Assembly: GCF_042850945.1 (NCBI RefSeq)
Contig: NZ_AP031496.1
Span: forward strand, 5,394,001 to 5,458,000
DNA length: 64,000 bases
Source: Halioxenophilus aromaticivorans
GTDB lineage: Bacteria > Pseudomonadota > Gammaproteobacteria > Pseudomonadales > Cellvibrionaceae
Reading direction: 5' to 3'
Positions 16,450 to 24,853 of this stretch are shown in pieces. The number at the start of each line of letters is the position of its first letter. Positions within the stretch are counted from its first letter, which is position 1. The notes under the pieces are model-generated. The model did no database searches. It worked only from the letters and a program-made list of their open reading frames with translations, and had not been told where the DNA came from. The translations under genes and the position numbers were made by a program.

Positions 16450-17583
16450 ATGCGCAAAACCGCCATTTTTGTTGTGGGCATGTTGTTGGCTGGCGCCACC
16501 TATGGCCAAAACGCCGACGAATATGAGGCCAAGCTGAAGCAGCTTAAGCAGGCCATCAGCGAGCTGCAAGGCCAGCTAAAAGAGGTAAACAGCGCCAAAG
16601 ACCAGCTTAACTCCGAGCTGTCTAAATCAGAGACCGCCATCGGCGACCTGACCCAAAAAATACAGCGCATTGAAGGGGAGCTGGCCCAGGAAAAAAAGCA
16701 ACTAGCGCTGCTCCGTGAGCAGCGCGACTCTCTTCAAGCCAGCCGCAAACAGCAAGCCACAGCCGTGGCCGAACAATTGGTATCGGCCTATAAACTGGGC
16801 GGGCAAAGTCAGCTCAAGGCTATACTAAACCTGGATGATAGCTACCAAATAGCTCGCCTGTTGCGCTACCACCAATACATTGTGGACGCCCGCCAAAGCA
16901 AGATTGAGCAGTACCTCGCCACCGTGCGCGAGTTAGATCAAGTAGAGCCTGCCATTGCTGCCAGCGCAGCCAAGCTAGAGCAACAGCAAGCAACCCTCAG
17001 CGACCAGCAACAAACATTACAATCGGCTCAAAAGCAGCGCAAACAAACCCTAGCCAAACTGGCCCAAGAAAGCCGCTCCGCCGAGCAGCGACTAAAGCAG
17101 ATGACCTCCGAGCGAGACGAGCTACAGCGGCTTTTGGATGAAGTCACAACCCTGCTCGCCGATATCCCCACCCCCAGCGACCAGCAACCCATTCGCGAAC
17201 TGCGCGGAAAGCTGGCTTGGCCAGTGGAGGGCAAAATCAAACACCGCTTTGGCACCCAGCGCGCGGGCACCGACCTGAAATGGGATGGCGTTTGGTTGGC
17301 GGCGGCAGCTGGCACCCCTGTGAAAGCCTTGCACGGCGGCCGGGTGGTGTATTCCGATTGGCTCCGCGGCCAGGGCCTATTACTTATTGTGGACCACGGC
17401 GCGGGATACCTCAGCCTCTACGGTCACAATCAAACGCTGTATAAAGAAGTGGGCGACTGGGTAAAAGCCGGCGAAACCGTGGGCCTTGCTGGAGACTCCG
17501 GTGGCCAGACCGAAGCCGGGCTGTACTTTGAGATTCGCCACCAGGGCAAACCTCAAAACCCCAAACGCTGGTGCCGAGGATAA
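16450..17583 (+). CDS. envC: EnvC-like murein hydrolase activator
   Basis: 377 residues: a signal peptide ending near TYGQ, a long coiled coil (about 22-240, rich in Gln, Lys and Glu) and a C-terminal LytM/M23 domain (about 250-377). The LytM domain lacks a full zinc ligand set (DLKWDGVWLAAAAGTP, SLYGHNQTL), as in E. coli EnvC, so it is expected to activate amidases during division and not to cut peptidoglycan. The ATG at 16450 follows ACAGGATTGTTT. Elsewhere gpmI precedes envC; here only 170 bases separate envC from the divergent rhodanese gene and gpmI is missing. Downstream come ctpA and yibQ, after an array of 17-bp repeats. Confidence 0.93.
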   Translation: MRKTAIFVVGMLLAGATYGQNADEYEAKLKQLKQAISELQGQLKEVNSAKDQLNSELSKSETAIGDLTQKIQRIEGELAQEKKQLALLREQRDSLQASRKQQATAVAEQLVSAYKLGGQSQLKAILNLDDSYQIARLLRYHQYIVDARQSKIEQYLATVRELDQVEPAIAASAAKLEQQQATLSDQQQTLQSAQKQRKQTLAKLAQESRSAEQRLKQMTSERDELQRLLDEVTTLLADIPTPSDQQPIRELRGKLAWPVEGKIKHRFGTQRAGTDLKWDGVWLAAAAGTPVKALHGGRVVYSDWLRGQGLLLIVDHGAGYLSLYGHNQTLYKEVGDWVKAGETVGLAGDSGGQTEAGLYFEIRHQGKPQNPKRWCRG

Positions 17584-17638
17584 AGCCACCTCGCCTGCCG
17601 CTGCGTATTCTTCTTTGCCGACCTTGTGGTTTCTTAAA

Positions 17639-18024
17639 GTGGGTGTCTTGTTAAGCCGGAGCTCCTTGCTGTGGGGGCCTCTTACTGTGGGTGTCTTAGT
17701 AAGAGTACTTTCTCAAATGTGGGTGTCTTGTTAAGCAGGTAAGCAGTAGCACAAACTGTGGGGGTCACATTAGTCAGTGGTGGGTGTCTCGATAAGAAAA
17801 AGGCGGTTTCTTATCATGGGTGTCATGTTAAGAAGAAACGGGCATCTAATGTGGGTGTCTTGGTATGGAATGAAGACGCAACTAACATGGGTGTCTCGTT
17901 AAGAAGATGACTAACATGGGTGTCTCGTTAAGAAGATGGAAAGAGCGGTGTTAACGCCTGCTTAAGGTGGGTGTCTCAATAATTCTCGATAATTGCGCCT
18001 GCTTAAGTTGGGTGTACCGATAAT
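17639..18024 (+). repeat. Array A of the 17-bp element (10 diverged copies)
   Basis: Ten same-direction copies of a 17-base element start at 17639, 17687, 17719, 17780, 17816, 17851, 17887, 17916, 17967 and 18008. Examples are GTGGGTGTCTTGTTAAG (twice), ATGGGTGTCTCGTTAAG (twice) and GTGGGTGTCTCGATAAG. Two decayed copies (GTGGGGG...) lie at 17671 and 17758. Spacers vary from 11 to 44 bases and are unrelated, except for the pair at 17887/17916 which is a 29-base direct duplication. The whole gene-free stretch 17584-18245 between envC and ctpA contains nothing else recognisable apart from the ctpA ribosome site. Confidence 0.93.
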
Positions 18025-18245
18025 TGCGTCTCGATAATTGCGATAATCGCCTTCCAACAATCAAGAATGGCCAAGGCAAGGCTTAAGATGTAGTTTTTAT
18101 CAGCCAACCAGTGGCAATTGTGGGCAAAAACTTGCTTTTAGGGCGCTTTTGCCCAATCTTGTGAGTTACGCCAAGAATTTATTACCGTTACGTGAGTCAA
18201 TAACAAGGCCAAACAGCCATGACCAGTCGCCTAGGAGATCGTCCC

Positions 18246-19586
18246 ATGAAGTTTCGTTTATTGCCCGCCGCATTATTGGCGCTGTCGGCGGTTAGCTGGG
18301 CCGATACCGCCGAGGAAGCTGACGAGCGCGCGCAATTGCCCCTGGACGACCTGCGTACGTTTACCAAAGTCTACAGCCAAATTCGCAACACCTACGTTGA
18401 GGAAGTGTCTGACCAGAAGCTGCTGGAATACGCCATTAAAGGCATGCTCAGCGAGCTAGACCCACACTCAACCTACCTGGACGCCAACTCCTTCGACGAC
18501 CTGCAAATGAACACCACCGGCGAGTACGGCGGCCTGGGCATTGAAGTTGGCATGGAAAACGGTTTCGTAAAGGTCATCGCTCCCATCGACGATTCGCCAG
18601 CCTCCCGCGCGGGTATTGAGGCCGGCGACCTTATTGTCACCCTGGACGACAAACCCGTGCGCGGCATGTCGCTGAGCGAGGCCATAGAGCAAATGCGTGG
18701 CCCGGTTGGATCGGATATTGTGCTATCCATCGTACGTGAGGGCAACGACCAACCCTTCGACGTTACCCTCACCCGAGACACCATCAAAGTTAACAGTGTC
18801 CGCGCCCGAGTATTAGAGCCGGGCTACGGCTACCTGCGCATTGCCCAGTTCCAACTCAAAACCGGTGATGATCTGCTTAAGCGCATTACCAAACTCAAGC
18901 AAGACGAGCCCAATCTAAAAGGCTTGGTTCTGGATCTGCGCAACAACCCCGGCGGAATTTTGCAGTCGTCGGTTAAGGTGGCGGATGCCTTCTTAAACGA
19001 AGGCTTGGTGGTGTACACCGAAGGCCGAGTAGAAAACGCAGACGTTAAGTATCACGCCACCCCTGGCGATGAAATCAACGGCCTACCCATGGTGGTTTTG
19101 ATTAACGAAGGCTCGGCTTCGGCCTCAGAGATTGTTGCCGGCGCCCTGCAAGACCACGGCCGCGCGGTGATTATGGGTACAGACAGCTTTGGTAAGGGAT
19201 CAGTGCAAACCGTCATCCCAATCAGTGAAGATCGCGCCATTAAGCTAACCACCGCCCTGTACTACACCCCCAGCGGCCGATCGATTCAGGCCCAGGGTAT
19301 TGAGCCCGATATCATCGTGGAGCGCGCTAAAATCACCGCGCTTACTCGCGGCGGTAACTTTAAAGAGGCGGATTTAAACGGCCGTTTGGAAAACGGCAAC
19401 GGTGGCGACGCATTAGATGCCAAGGCGCGGGAAGAACGCAGCTCACAGCGAGATGATCTAGCCGCCAGGGATAACCAATTGTACGAAGCCGTTAACTTGC
19501 TCAAAGGCATAACCATTTTTGCCAAGCACGGCCAGGACAAGTCCGCTGGCAAAAGCACTCAAATGGCCGACCGCACCGGCGACTAA
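18246..19586 (+). CDS. ctpA: Carboxyl-terminal processing protease CtpA (S41)
   Basis: 446 residues with a signal peptide (MKFRLLPAALLALSAVSWA). The order is an N-terminal helical region, a PDZ domain (about 85-165, GLGIEVGMENGFVKVIAP ... IEAGDLIVTLDDKPV) and the S41 catalytic core (about 185-345). The nucleophile Ser lies in EGSASASEI near residue 290 and the general-base Lys in SFGKGSVQ. The protease trims periplasmic proteins, often cell-wall hydrolases. The ATG at 18246 follows AGGAGATCGTCCC. It is adjacent to yibQ (12 bases) in a conserved order, but the 660-base repeat-filled gap from envC makes cotranscription with envC uncertain. Confidence 0.95.
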   Translation: MKFRLLPAALLALSAVSWADTAEEADERAQLPLDDLRTFTKVYSQIRNTYVEEVSDQKLLEYAIKGMLSELDPHSTYLDANSFDDLQMNTTGEYGGLGIEVGMENGFVKVIAPIDDSPASRAGIEAGDLIVTLDDKPVRGMSLSEAIEQMRGPVGSDIVLSIVREGNDQPFDVTLTRDTIKVNSVRARVLEPGYGYLRIAQFQLKTGDDLLKRITKLKQDEPNLKGLVLDLRNNPGGILQSSVKVADAFLNEGLVVYTEGRVENADVKYHATPGDEINGLPMVVLINEGSASASEIVAGALQDHGRAVIMGTDSFGKGSVQTVIPISEDRAIKLTTALYYTPSGRSIQAQGIEPDIIVERAKITALTRGGNFKEADLNGRLENGNGGDALDAKAREERSSQRDDLAARDNQLYEAVNLLKGITIFAKHGQDKSAGKSTQMADRTGD

Positions 19587-19598
19587 CAGGCGGTTCCA

Positions 19599-20378
19599 TT
19601 GCAACGGATGCTCAACCCAATGGCCTGGTGCTGGTGGCTGATTTGGCTACTGTGCACACCTGCAATCGCCCACGCAGAGCGCGTTATGCTAATTATGGAC
19701 GACATCGGCTATAACCTGCAGGCGGGTATTGCCGTGGCGCAAATGCCCTTTCCTCTCACTTTGGCCATCATTCCCTTCAGCCCCCACGCCGAAGAAATCG
19801 CCGCTGTGGCGCGTGCCCATGGTAAAGAAGTGATTGTGCACTCACCCATGGCCAGCCTGGATGGCCGCATGGTAGATCCCGGCGGCTTAGTGCCCGGCAT
19901 GAGCAAAGCCGAATTCGATAACGCCCTGCTCAGCCAATTAGCCGCTGTGCCCTTTGCCACCGGCCTAAACAATCACATGGGCAGCCTGCTCACCCAGCAG
20001 CCACAATCGATGATTTGGTTGATGCAAATGCTTAAGCAGCACCAACTGTACTTTATTGATAGCCGTACCACCTCCGCCACCGTGGCTGGCGAAACTGCCA
20101 TGGCCGCTCAGGTGCCAACGTGGCAACGCGATATATTCTTAGATCACGACCGCGATGCCTACTCAATCAACCAACAAATTGGCAAGCTTCTACCCATGGC
20201 GGAGCGCAAGGGATTAGTGGTGGCCATTGGTCACCCTTACCCCGAAACCATCACTGCGTTAACTGAAACCTGGCAACTACTGCAAACCCAAGGTATTGAG
20301 TTTGTGGCCCCCTCGCATGTGCTTACAGATCAACTTTTGGCGCGCAAAAAATCGCTTCAGCGTGCAATCCACCCATAA
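19599..20378 (+). CDS. yibQ: Divergent polysaccharide deacetylase family protein (YibQ)
   Basis: 259 residues with an N-terminal signal sequence (WCWWLIWLLCTPAIAHA). The fold of the divergent polysaccharide deacetylase family is marked by MLIMDDIGYNLQAG, PLTLAIIPFSPHAEE, VIVHSPMAS, GLNNHMGSLLT and YFIDSRTTSAT. It is a periplasmic protein of unknown substrate. TTG at 19599 is chosen because AACAGG stands eight bases before it; ATG at 19608 is an alternative. It follows ctpA by 12 bases and completes the conserved envC-ctpA-yibQ order. Confidence 0.9.
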   Translation: MQRMLNPMAWCWWLIWLLCTPAIAHAERVMLIMDDIGYNLQAGIAVAQMPFPLTLAIIPFSPHAEEIAAVARAHGKEVIVHSPMASLDGRMVDPGGLVPGMSKAEFDNALLSQLAAVPFATGLNNHMGSLLTQQPQSMIWLMQMLKQHQLYFIDSRTTSATVAGETAMAAQVPTWQRDIFLDHDRDAYSINQQIGKLLPMAERKGLVVAIGHPYPETITALTETWQLLQTQGIEFVAPSHVLTDQLLARKKSLQRAIHP

Positions 20379-20854
20379 TTGTCTACACTGTTAGCCGCGC
20401 ACGTGCTGTTTTAAAACCAGCCATTAAAGCCGAGCGGTTTGCTCGGCAGAAAAAATAACACTAAAAATAATTACGTATGAATAAGCGCCGCTTTATCCTA
20501 AAACCTGCGCTAGTTCTCATTTCTTAACCCAAAAGTGGCGCGGCAGTATACAAGGTCTGTGATAATATCTGTCATATAAAAGGATTTGATACCAGCATCT
20601 GTTACCCAAAACAATTGCACACCACGCAAACCCATTTCTGCTAGCCGCTGATTGAACACAGCTAACAAACTAGCTTGAATCTATTCGGTCTGCGTAAACA
20701 TCGGGTAGCTGAATCATCCACCAAGCCTACTTTGAAGACAGGCAACGTTACTAAACTTTTAATTGGTAACACAGGCAGCCTTACAGATCTGCCAGTGGTG
20801 TTTAAGGACCGAGGCATGTAAGCCTCTATAAACAGATGCCTAAAGGTGAATACA
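20379..20854 (+). other. Gene-free region after yibQ
   Basis: A hairpin GCCGAGC-ggttt-GCTCGGC lies at 20429-20447, 50 bases after yibQ; it is followed by A residues, so as a terminator it is weak in this direction. No other coding sequence or repeat is seen before the ribosome site of the next gene. Confidence 0.4.
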
Positions 20855-21079
20855 ATGGCAGTTGAACGATTTGGCGATACCGGGCCCGTCCCCGAGCGCT
20901 CCTACCGAGTTTTTGAAAAAAACGCGTACTATTATTATCGCACCCGAGAGGGCATCGACATCGGCCCATTTGATACCAAAGCCGATGCCGAACGTGGCGT
21001 TAACGATTTTATTGACTTTATGAGCCACGGGCCTAAATCCGCCCAAGCGTTGATGCAATACTCCCCCCAGGTCGCCTAG
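20855..21079 (+). CDS. Small conserved protein, DUF6316-like
   Basis: 74 residues without a signal or membrane segment. RSYRVFEKNAYYYYRTREGIDIGPF followed by a helix ending in FIDF is typical of a small family common in pseudomonads and relatives (segments RVFEKNAYYYYRTREG and IDIGPFDTKADAE). I recall this pattern as DUF6316, but the name is from memory. AAAGGTGAATACA gives a clear ribosome site for the ATG at 20855. Function unknown; the gene is a single unit facing azoR. Confidence 0.75.
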   Translation: MAVERFGDTGPVPERSYRVFEKNAYYYYRTREGIDIGPFDTKADAERGVNDFIDFMSHGPKSAQALMQYSPQVA

Positions 21080-21108
21080 CCCAAATTGCACCCTAAGCAA
21101 CTACGCCA

Positions 21109-21732
21109 CTAAACGCCTGCAAGCACCTGCCGAATGTCGGCTTCGCCTTGCTGCATGGCGGCATGGTGCGCCTGCTGGTCAGCAAACTGCAGCGGCTGCA
21201 CATCCACAAACGTCATATCTTCCACACCAATAAAACCAAACGCGGCGCGCAGTGCCGGGGTTAATGCGTCCATGTTTTGGTAAGGGCTGGGTGCGGCCAG
21301 GTCAGCGCCGCGGGTGGTTATAAAAATACATTTTTGCCGCGTCAGCAAACCACCAATATCACCATTGGCGAGATAGCCGTAAGTCACATCGGTGCGGGTT
21401 ATCTGGTCGATAAACACTTTAAACACTGATGGATAACACCAATTGTGCATGGGGATCCCCGCCACAATCACATCCGCTGCCAATACTCGCTCACACAGCG
21501 CATCCGATTGCGCCAACCGTGCCACCATGTCAGGACTACGCTGATCTTTGGGCGTGTAGGTTGCTTTAGCAAACAGGCCATCAATGTGCGGGATAGGCTC
21601 GGCGGCCAGATCTAAATAATCCACACTGGCATTGCCATATTTTGCTTGTAACTGAGCCACGCAATAACGGCTTAATTGTCGTGAATTAGAAATATCCTCT
21701 TTGGGGCTAGAATCGATATGGAGTATTTGCAC
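21109..21732 (-). CDS. azoR: FMN-dependent NADH:quinone/azo reductase
   Basis: 207 residues, the family length, with the flavodoxin-like fold. HIDSSPKEDISNSRQLS forms the FMN phosphate site, PMHNWCYPSVFKVFIDQ the conserved PMYNFxIPSxLKxxID-type segment and FITTRGADL the flavin-contacting loop. It reduces quinones and azo compounds with NADH. The start is GTG with AGAGGAAG seven bases ahead. It is 12 bases after the yrhK-like gene, so the two share a transcript, with an AraC regulator upstream in the same direction. Confidence 0.93.
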   Translation of the reverse strand: MQILHIDSSPKEDISNSRQLSRYCVAQLQAKYGNASVDYLDLAAEPIPHIDGLFAKATYTPKDQRSPDMVARLAQSDALCERVLAADVIVAGIPMHNWCYPSVFKVFIDQITRTDVTYGYLANGDIGGLLTRQKCIFITTRGADLAAPSPYQNMDALTPALRAAFGFIGVEDMTFVDVQPLQFADQQAHHAAMQQGEADIRQVLAGV

Positions 21733-21744
21733 AGTGGGCTTCCT

Positions 21745-21942
21745 CTATGACCGAGGCTTTTTGCAAGCCAGGGTAGCGCCAACCAACATCAGTAGAGAGC
21801 CCAGCATAAACAACCACACCCCAACCTCAGCAACAGCGGCAAACCGAGGCAGAAAACACACGCTACCAAAGAAAAAACACAGGCTGGATACGATGTACAA
21901 AACATCGGTGAGAGAGGGAGAGAACACAGTATTATTAGGCAT
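21745..21942 (-). CDS. YrhK-like small membrane protein
   Basis: 65 residues with two hydrophobic helices (VLYIVSSLCFFFGSVCF and VWLFMLGSLLMLVGATLA) separated by a short loop, the pattern of the YrhK domain. Function unknown. It lies between an AraC regulator and azoR, all leftward; the 12-base gap to azoR supports an operon. Confidence 0.75.
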   Translation of the reverse strand: MPNNTVFSPSLTDVLYIVSSLCFFFGSVCFLPRFAAVAEVGVWLFMLGSLLMLVGATLACKKPRS

Positions 21943-22063
21943 AACTCAGCTTTACGGTTGACCATGAACACCCAACCAAACGCGGTTGAGCAATGACCAC
22001 TGCAGCTTATAACGCGGCTGCGGCCATGCCTTGTAAATATGCGACAGGTTTAGCTGGCCAGAT

Positions 22064-22867
22064 TTAGCTAGACAGCTTGCGTGCGCGATAGGCACTGGGG
22101 GATTCGAGAATGAGACTCTTAAAGGTATGGCAAAAGTGTGCTTGGTCATAAAAACCACAGGCCACAGCCACCTCCGCAATGCTGCCGTCATTGCTCTGCA
22201 AAAGTTGCCTTGCCTGCTTAAGGCGAGCAAAGCGCATAAACGCCGCCGGAGTTACGCCCACATAGTTGCTAAAGTAGCGCTCCAAGGTGCGCTTGGTAAA
22301 TCCTAGTTCGGCGGCCAGCTCTGCCACAGAACGTTGACCGGCGCAGGCTGTGCTAACCATGCCTACTGCCCGCTGCATTGGGCGATCCATGTCGGTTACC
22401 CGCCCCAACAACCAGTTTTGCAAGGCAGCTAGTCGCTCCTGGGGAGAGAGCTGGTACAACCGCAGGAGCAATTCATGCAATCTGCCGTACCAGGGTGGCA
22501 TCAAATCTTGCCCCAGATAAACACGGCCCGAGGTTAAATCCGACAATGGCAACCCCAACAAACCAAAAGCGCCCACAGGTTGGAAGCGCACACTCAATAG
22601 ATCGACCTGGTCACCAATGGCTTCTTGATAGGTCTGAGTGTTTAAGGCCAACCACACCACCGGGCCGCTAGATTGGAATTCGATGGTCAGGCTAACACCA
22701 CCGTCAGGGTAGAATTTCTCTTGCTTGGCAACACTGGAGAACTGATCCGCTTGCACAGCCCAAAGGCACTGCACCCAAACCGTCAAGGCCGGCGTCGGCA
22801 GGGACAAACTAAAACCCGGCTGAAGGAAAACCCTCGCTGGAACAAAAACCTTGGCCGCATCAGCCAT
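22064..22867 (-). CDS. AraC-family transcriptional regulator
   Basis: 267 residues. The N-terminal half (about 1-150) resembles the DUF6597-type sensor domain (YPDGGVSLTIEF ... LLSVRFQPVGAFGLLG). The C-terminal half carries two helix-turn-helix motifs (SVAELAAELGFTKRTLERYF and IAEVAVACGFYDQAHFCHTF). A perfect AAAGGAGG precedes the ATG. It is 120 bases upstream of yrhK-azoR and probably controls them; the inducer cannot be read from the sequence. Confidence 0.92.
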   Translation of the reverse strand: MADAAKVFVPARVFLQPGFSLSLPTPALTVWVQCLWAVQADQFSSVAKQEKFYPDGGVSLTIEFQSSGPVVWLALNTQTYQEAIGDQVDLLSVRFQPVGAFGLLGLPLSDLTSGRVYLGQDLMPPWYGRLHELLLRLYQLSPQERLAALQNWLLGRVTDMDRPMQRAVGMVSTACAGQRSVAELAAELGFTKRTLERYFSNYVGVTPAAFMRFARLKQARQLLQSNDGSIAEVAVACGFYDQAHFCHTFKSLILESPSAYRARKLSS

Positions 22868-23076
22868 GAATGCCCGCCTCCTTTAGGTGCCTCACTGGAT
22901 AGATGGGAAAATTTTTTTACAAGTCTACTTCGATACTGAAATTAGCTTTAAAAGCGACGTCTTGATTCGTGCGGTTACAGATAAATTTTGAGAACCTCAT
23001 CAATAACGCCGACACATAGTTTTGACAGATTATTCAAAATCAAAGATAACGTAAACACCGCCAAGGAAGCGCAGTT

Positions 23077-23520
23077 GTGAGCAATAAAAGCACTTTACCG
23101 ACTACTGATAATCTACCCTACCCTCCAGATAAGATTCCACAAACTATCGAGAAAGCGATAGTAGAACTGACTAAAGTTTTAGAGATTGATTTATCCCCCA
23201 AGACCGCGAAATCAATCCAAACCATTCAAATTCTTTGCGGGATAGTGCTTTACAGGCACCTCGACTCTCGTCAACGATTTGAAGTAATGAGCGGTATTCA
23301 AGACCCAACCGTATTTGCACCATCTGACTGGGGAAAGCTAAGAAGCCTGTGCACTGATGTATTGATTCAACCTCGATGGCATTTATGGTCATTAACCACA
23401 AATGAACTCGATACTCTTTTAAAAACACAAAAGAATCTACAGGGAATATTCAACATTCTCGGTTATTCCGTCAGTGTAAGCTCAGCTGTAGACCTTTGGT
23501 CAAACTCGAAAAAGCCCTAA
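23077..23520 (+). CDS. Hypothetical protein, 147 residues
   Basis: No family recognised. The protein is soluble-looking, has no signal peptide, and alternates helical stretches (TIEKAIVELTKVLEI, RQRFEVMSGIQ, LTTNELDTLLKTQKNLQGIF). The start is GTG with AAGGAAG eight bases ahead. The base composition is AT-richer than neighbouring housekeeping genes, suggesting recent acquisition. It is followed closely by one or two short reading frames with membrane features. Confidence 0.6.
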   Translation: MSNKSTLPTTDNLPYPPDKIPQTIEKAIVELTKVLEIDLSPKTAKSIQTIQILCGIVLYRHLDSRQRFEVMSGIQDPTVFAPSDWGKLRSLCTDVLIQPRWHLWSLTTNELDTLLKTQKNLQGIFNILGYSVSVSSAVDLWSNSKKP

Positions 23521-23564
23521 ACACGCCAAAAGGCCCTTCTCGATCGACACTTATCAAAGGCTCG

Positions 23565-23852
23565 ATGCGCTCTCTGGTATTCTTGGTTGTCGGATCTTCA
23601 TTGGCATATGTAAATGCCGAGCAACTAAATAACACCAATACTGAGCTCAATCGGCGCACGCCCGAGCCCAGATCCTCCATCTACTACGACCAAAAACATG
23701 ACAAGCTGGTTACGTTTTATCCGATCAACCTACCCTGTATTAATTGGTTTTTTAATCTGCCTCATCGCTCTAGCCTATTTCAGTGCTCAATTGAGCCACC
23801 CCGAGATTTTTTACGTCTTCGGCTCATACGTAATCCTAATATTGGGCTTTAA
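23565..23852 (+). CDS. Possible short secreted protein (doubtful)
   Basis: From the ATG at 23565 a typical signal peptide is encoded (MRSLVFLVVGSSLAYVNAEQ), then about 75 residues without recognisable features. Its last third overlaps the next feature in another frame, where the other frame looks more protein-like. Either the two are overlapping genes or one gene has shifted frame. It could also be non-coding. Confidence 0.3.
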   Translation: MRSLVFLVVGSSLAYVNAEQLNNTNTELNRRTPEPRSSIYYDQKHDKLVTFYPINLPCINWFFNLPHRSSLFQCSIEPPRDFLRLRLIRNPNIGL

Positions 23853-23925
23853 AAGCCAACATGACTCGGTGAAAGAAAACGAAACCTTAAAGCGGCTACT
23901 TGATGACAACGATATCGACTATTAA
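23698..23925 (+). CDS. Small membrane protein, 75 residues
   Basis: Two hydrophobic helices (YPVLIGFLICLIALAYF and EIFYVFGSYVILILGF) are followed by a charged cytoplasmic tail (ENETLKRLLDDNDID). No family recognised. The ATG at 23698 lacks a strong ribosome site and overlaps the preceding short frame, so translational coupling or a frameshifted longer gene are both possible. Confidence 0.5.
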   Translation: MTSWLRFIRSTYPVLIGFLICLIALAYFSAQLSHPEIFYVFGSYVILILGFKSQHDSVKENETLKRLLDDNDIDY

Positions 23926-23965
23926 ACGAACACTTTGAATTACAGAAACCTAATATAGGGCCTTG

Positions 23966-24736
23966 CTATAAGCGCATCTCAATGTTTTGTTCAGCCATAA
24001 ACGCCTTGGCTTCGGCCACGCTGTATTCGCCAAAATGGAAGATACTGGCCGCAAGCACGGCATCGGCACCGCCCTGAAGTACGCCATCGGCCAAGTGCTG
24101 GAGGTTACCCACACCGCCAGAAGCAATCAGTGGCACCGGAATGCGATCGGTCATGGCGCGGGTAAGGGCTAAATCAAACCCGTTTTTGGTGCCGTCCCGG
24201 TCCATGCTGGTGAGCAGTATTTCTCCCGCGCCGTAGGCCACCATTTTTTCTGCCCACTCTAGAGCATCAATGCCGGTGGGCTTGCGGCCACCGTGGGTGA
24301 AAATCTCCCAACGCGGGTTATCGCCCTGCGCCACCTGTTTTGCATCAATGGCCACCACAATGCACTGGGCACCAAATTTGGCCGAAGCCTCGGCGACAAA
24401 ATCCGGGTTGAATACAGCGGCGGAGTTAATGGCTACTTTATCGGCACCGGCGTTGAGCATATTACGGATATCTTGTGAGGTGCGAATACCCCCACCCACG
24501 GTGAGCGGGATAAACACCTCCGCGGCGATCTTCTCCACCGTGTGCAAGGTGGTGTCGCGGCCTTCGTGGGTGGCGGTAATATCAAGGAAAGTAATTTCGT
24601 CTGCGCCGGCTTGGTTATAGCCCTTGGCCACTTCAACCGGGTCTCCGGCATCGCGGATATCAACAAACTGAACGCCCTTAACCACGCGGCCGTTATCGAC
24701 ATCCAGACAGGGAATAATGCGTTTCGCCAAAGGCAT
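23966..24736 (-). CDS. hisF: Imidazole glycerol phosphate synthase, cyclase subunit
   Basis: 256 residues, a TIM barrel with both phosphate sites and catalytic residues: MPLAKRIIPCLDVDNGRVVKG (catalytic Asp in CLDVD), LTVGGGIR, VVAIDAK, LTSMDRDGTK (second catalytic Asp) and IASGGVG. With HisH it makes IGP and AICAR in histidine synthesis. TTTGGAGTTGTAGCT precedes the ATG at 24736. In relatives hisA stands directly upstream; here a GGDEF gene lies between hisH and hisF and hisA is not in the window. Confidence 0.97.
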   Translation of the reverse strand: MPLAKRIIPCLDVDNGRVVKGVQFVDIRDAGDPVEVAKGYNQAGADEITFLDITATHEGRDTTLHTVEKIAAEVFIPLTVGGGIRTSQDIRNMLNAGADKVAINSAAVFNPDFVAEASAKFGAQCIVVAIDAKQVAQGDNPRWEIFTHGGRKPTGIDALEWAEKMVAYGAGEILLTSMDRDGTKNGFDLALTRAMTDRIPVPLIASGGVGNLQHLADGVLQGGADAVLAASIFHFGEYSVAEAKAFMAEQNIEMRL

Positions 24737-24853
24737 AGCTACAACTCCAAAGCAATTTGCGGGCATTCTACCGCACTTTTTGCCATCGGGGAGCAGCAGC
24801 TATGGAATGGAAGAGGAAGATAACCCGGCTGCAACAAGCCACCGGGCCAAACC

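Noticed and set aside
16450..17583. Damaged LytM active site in EnvC
   Set aside because: EnvC proteins normally lack the full zinc ligand set and act as activators.
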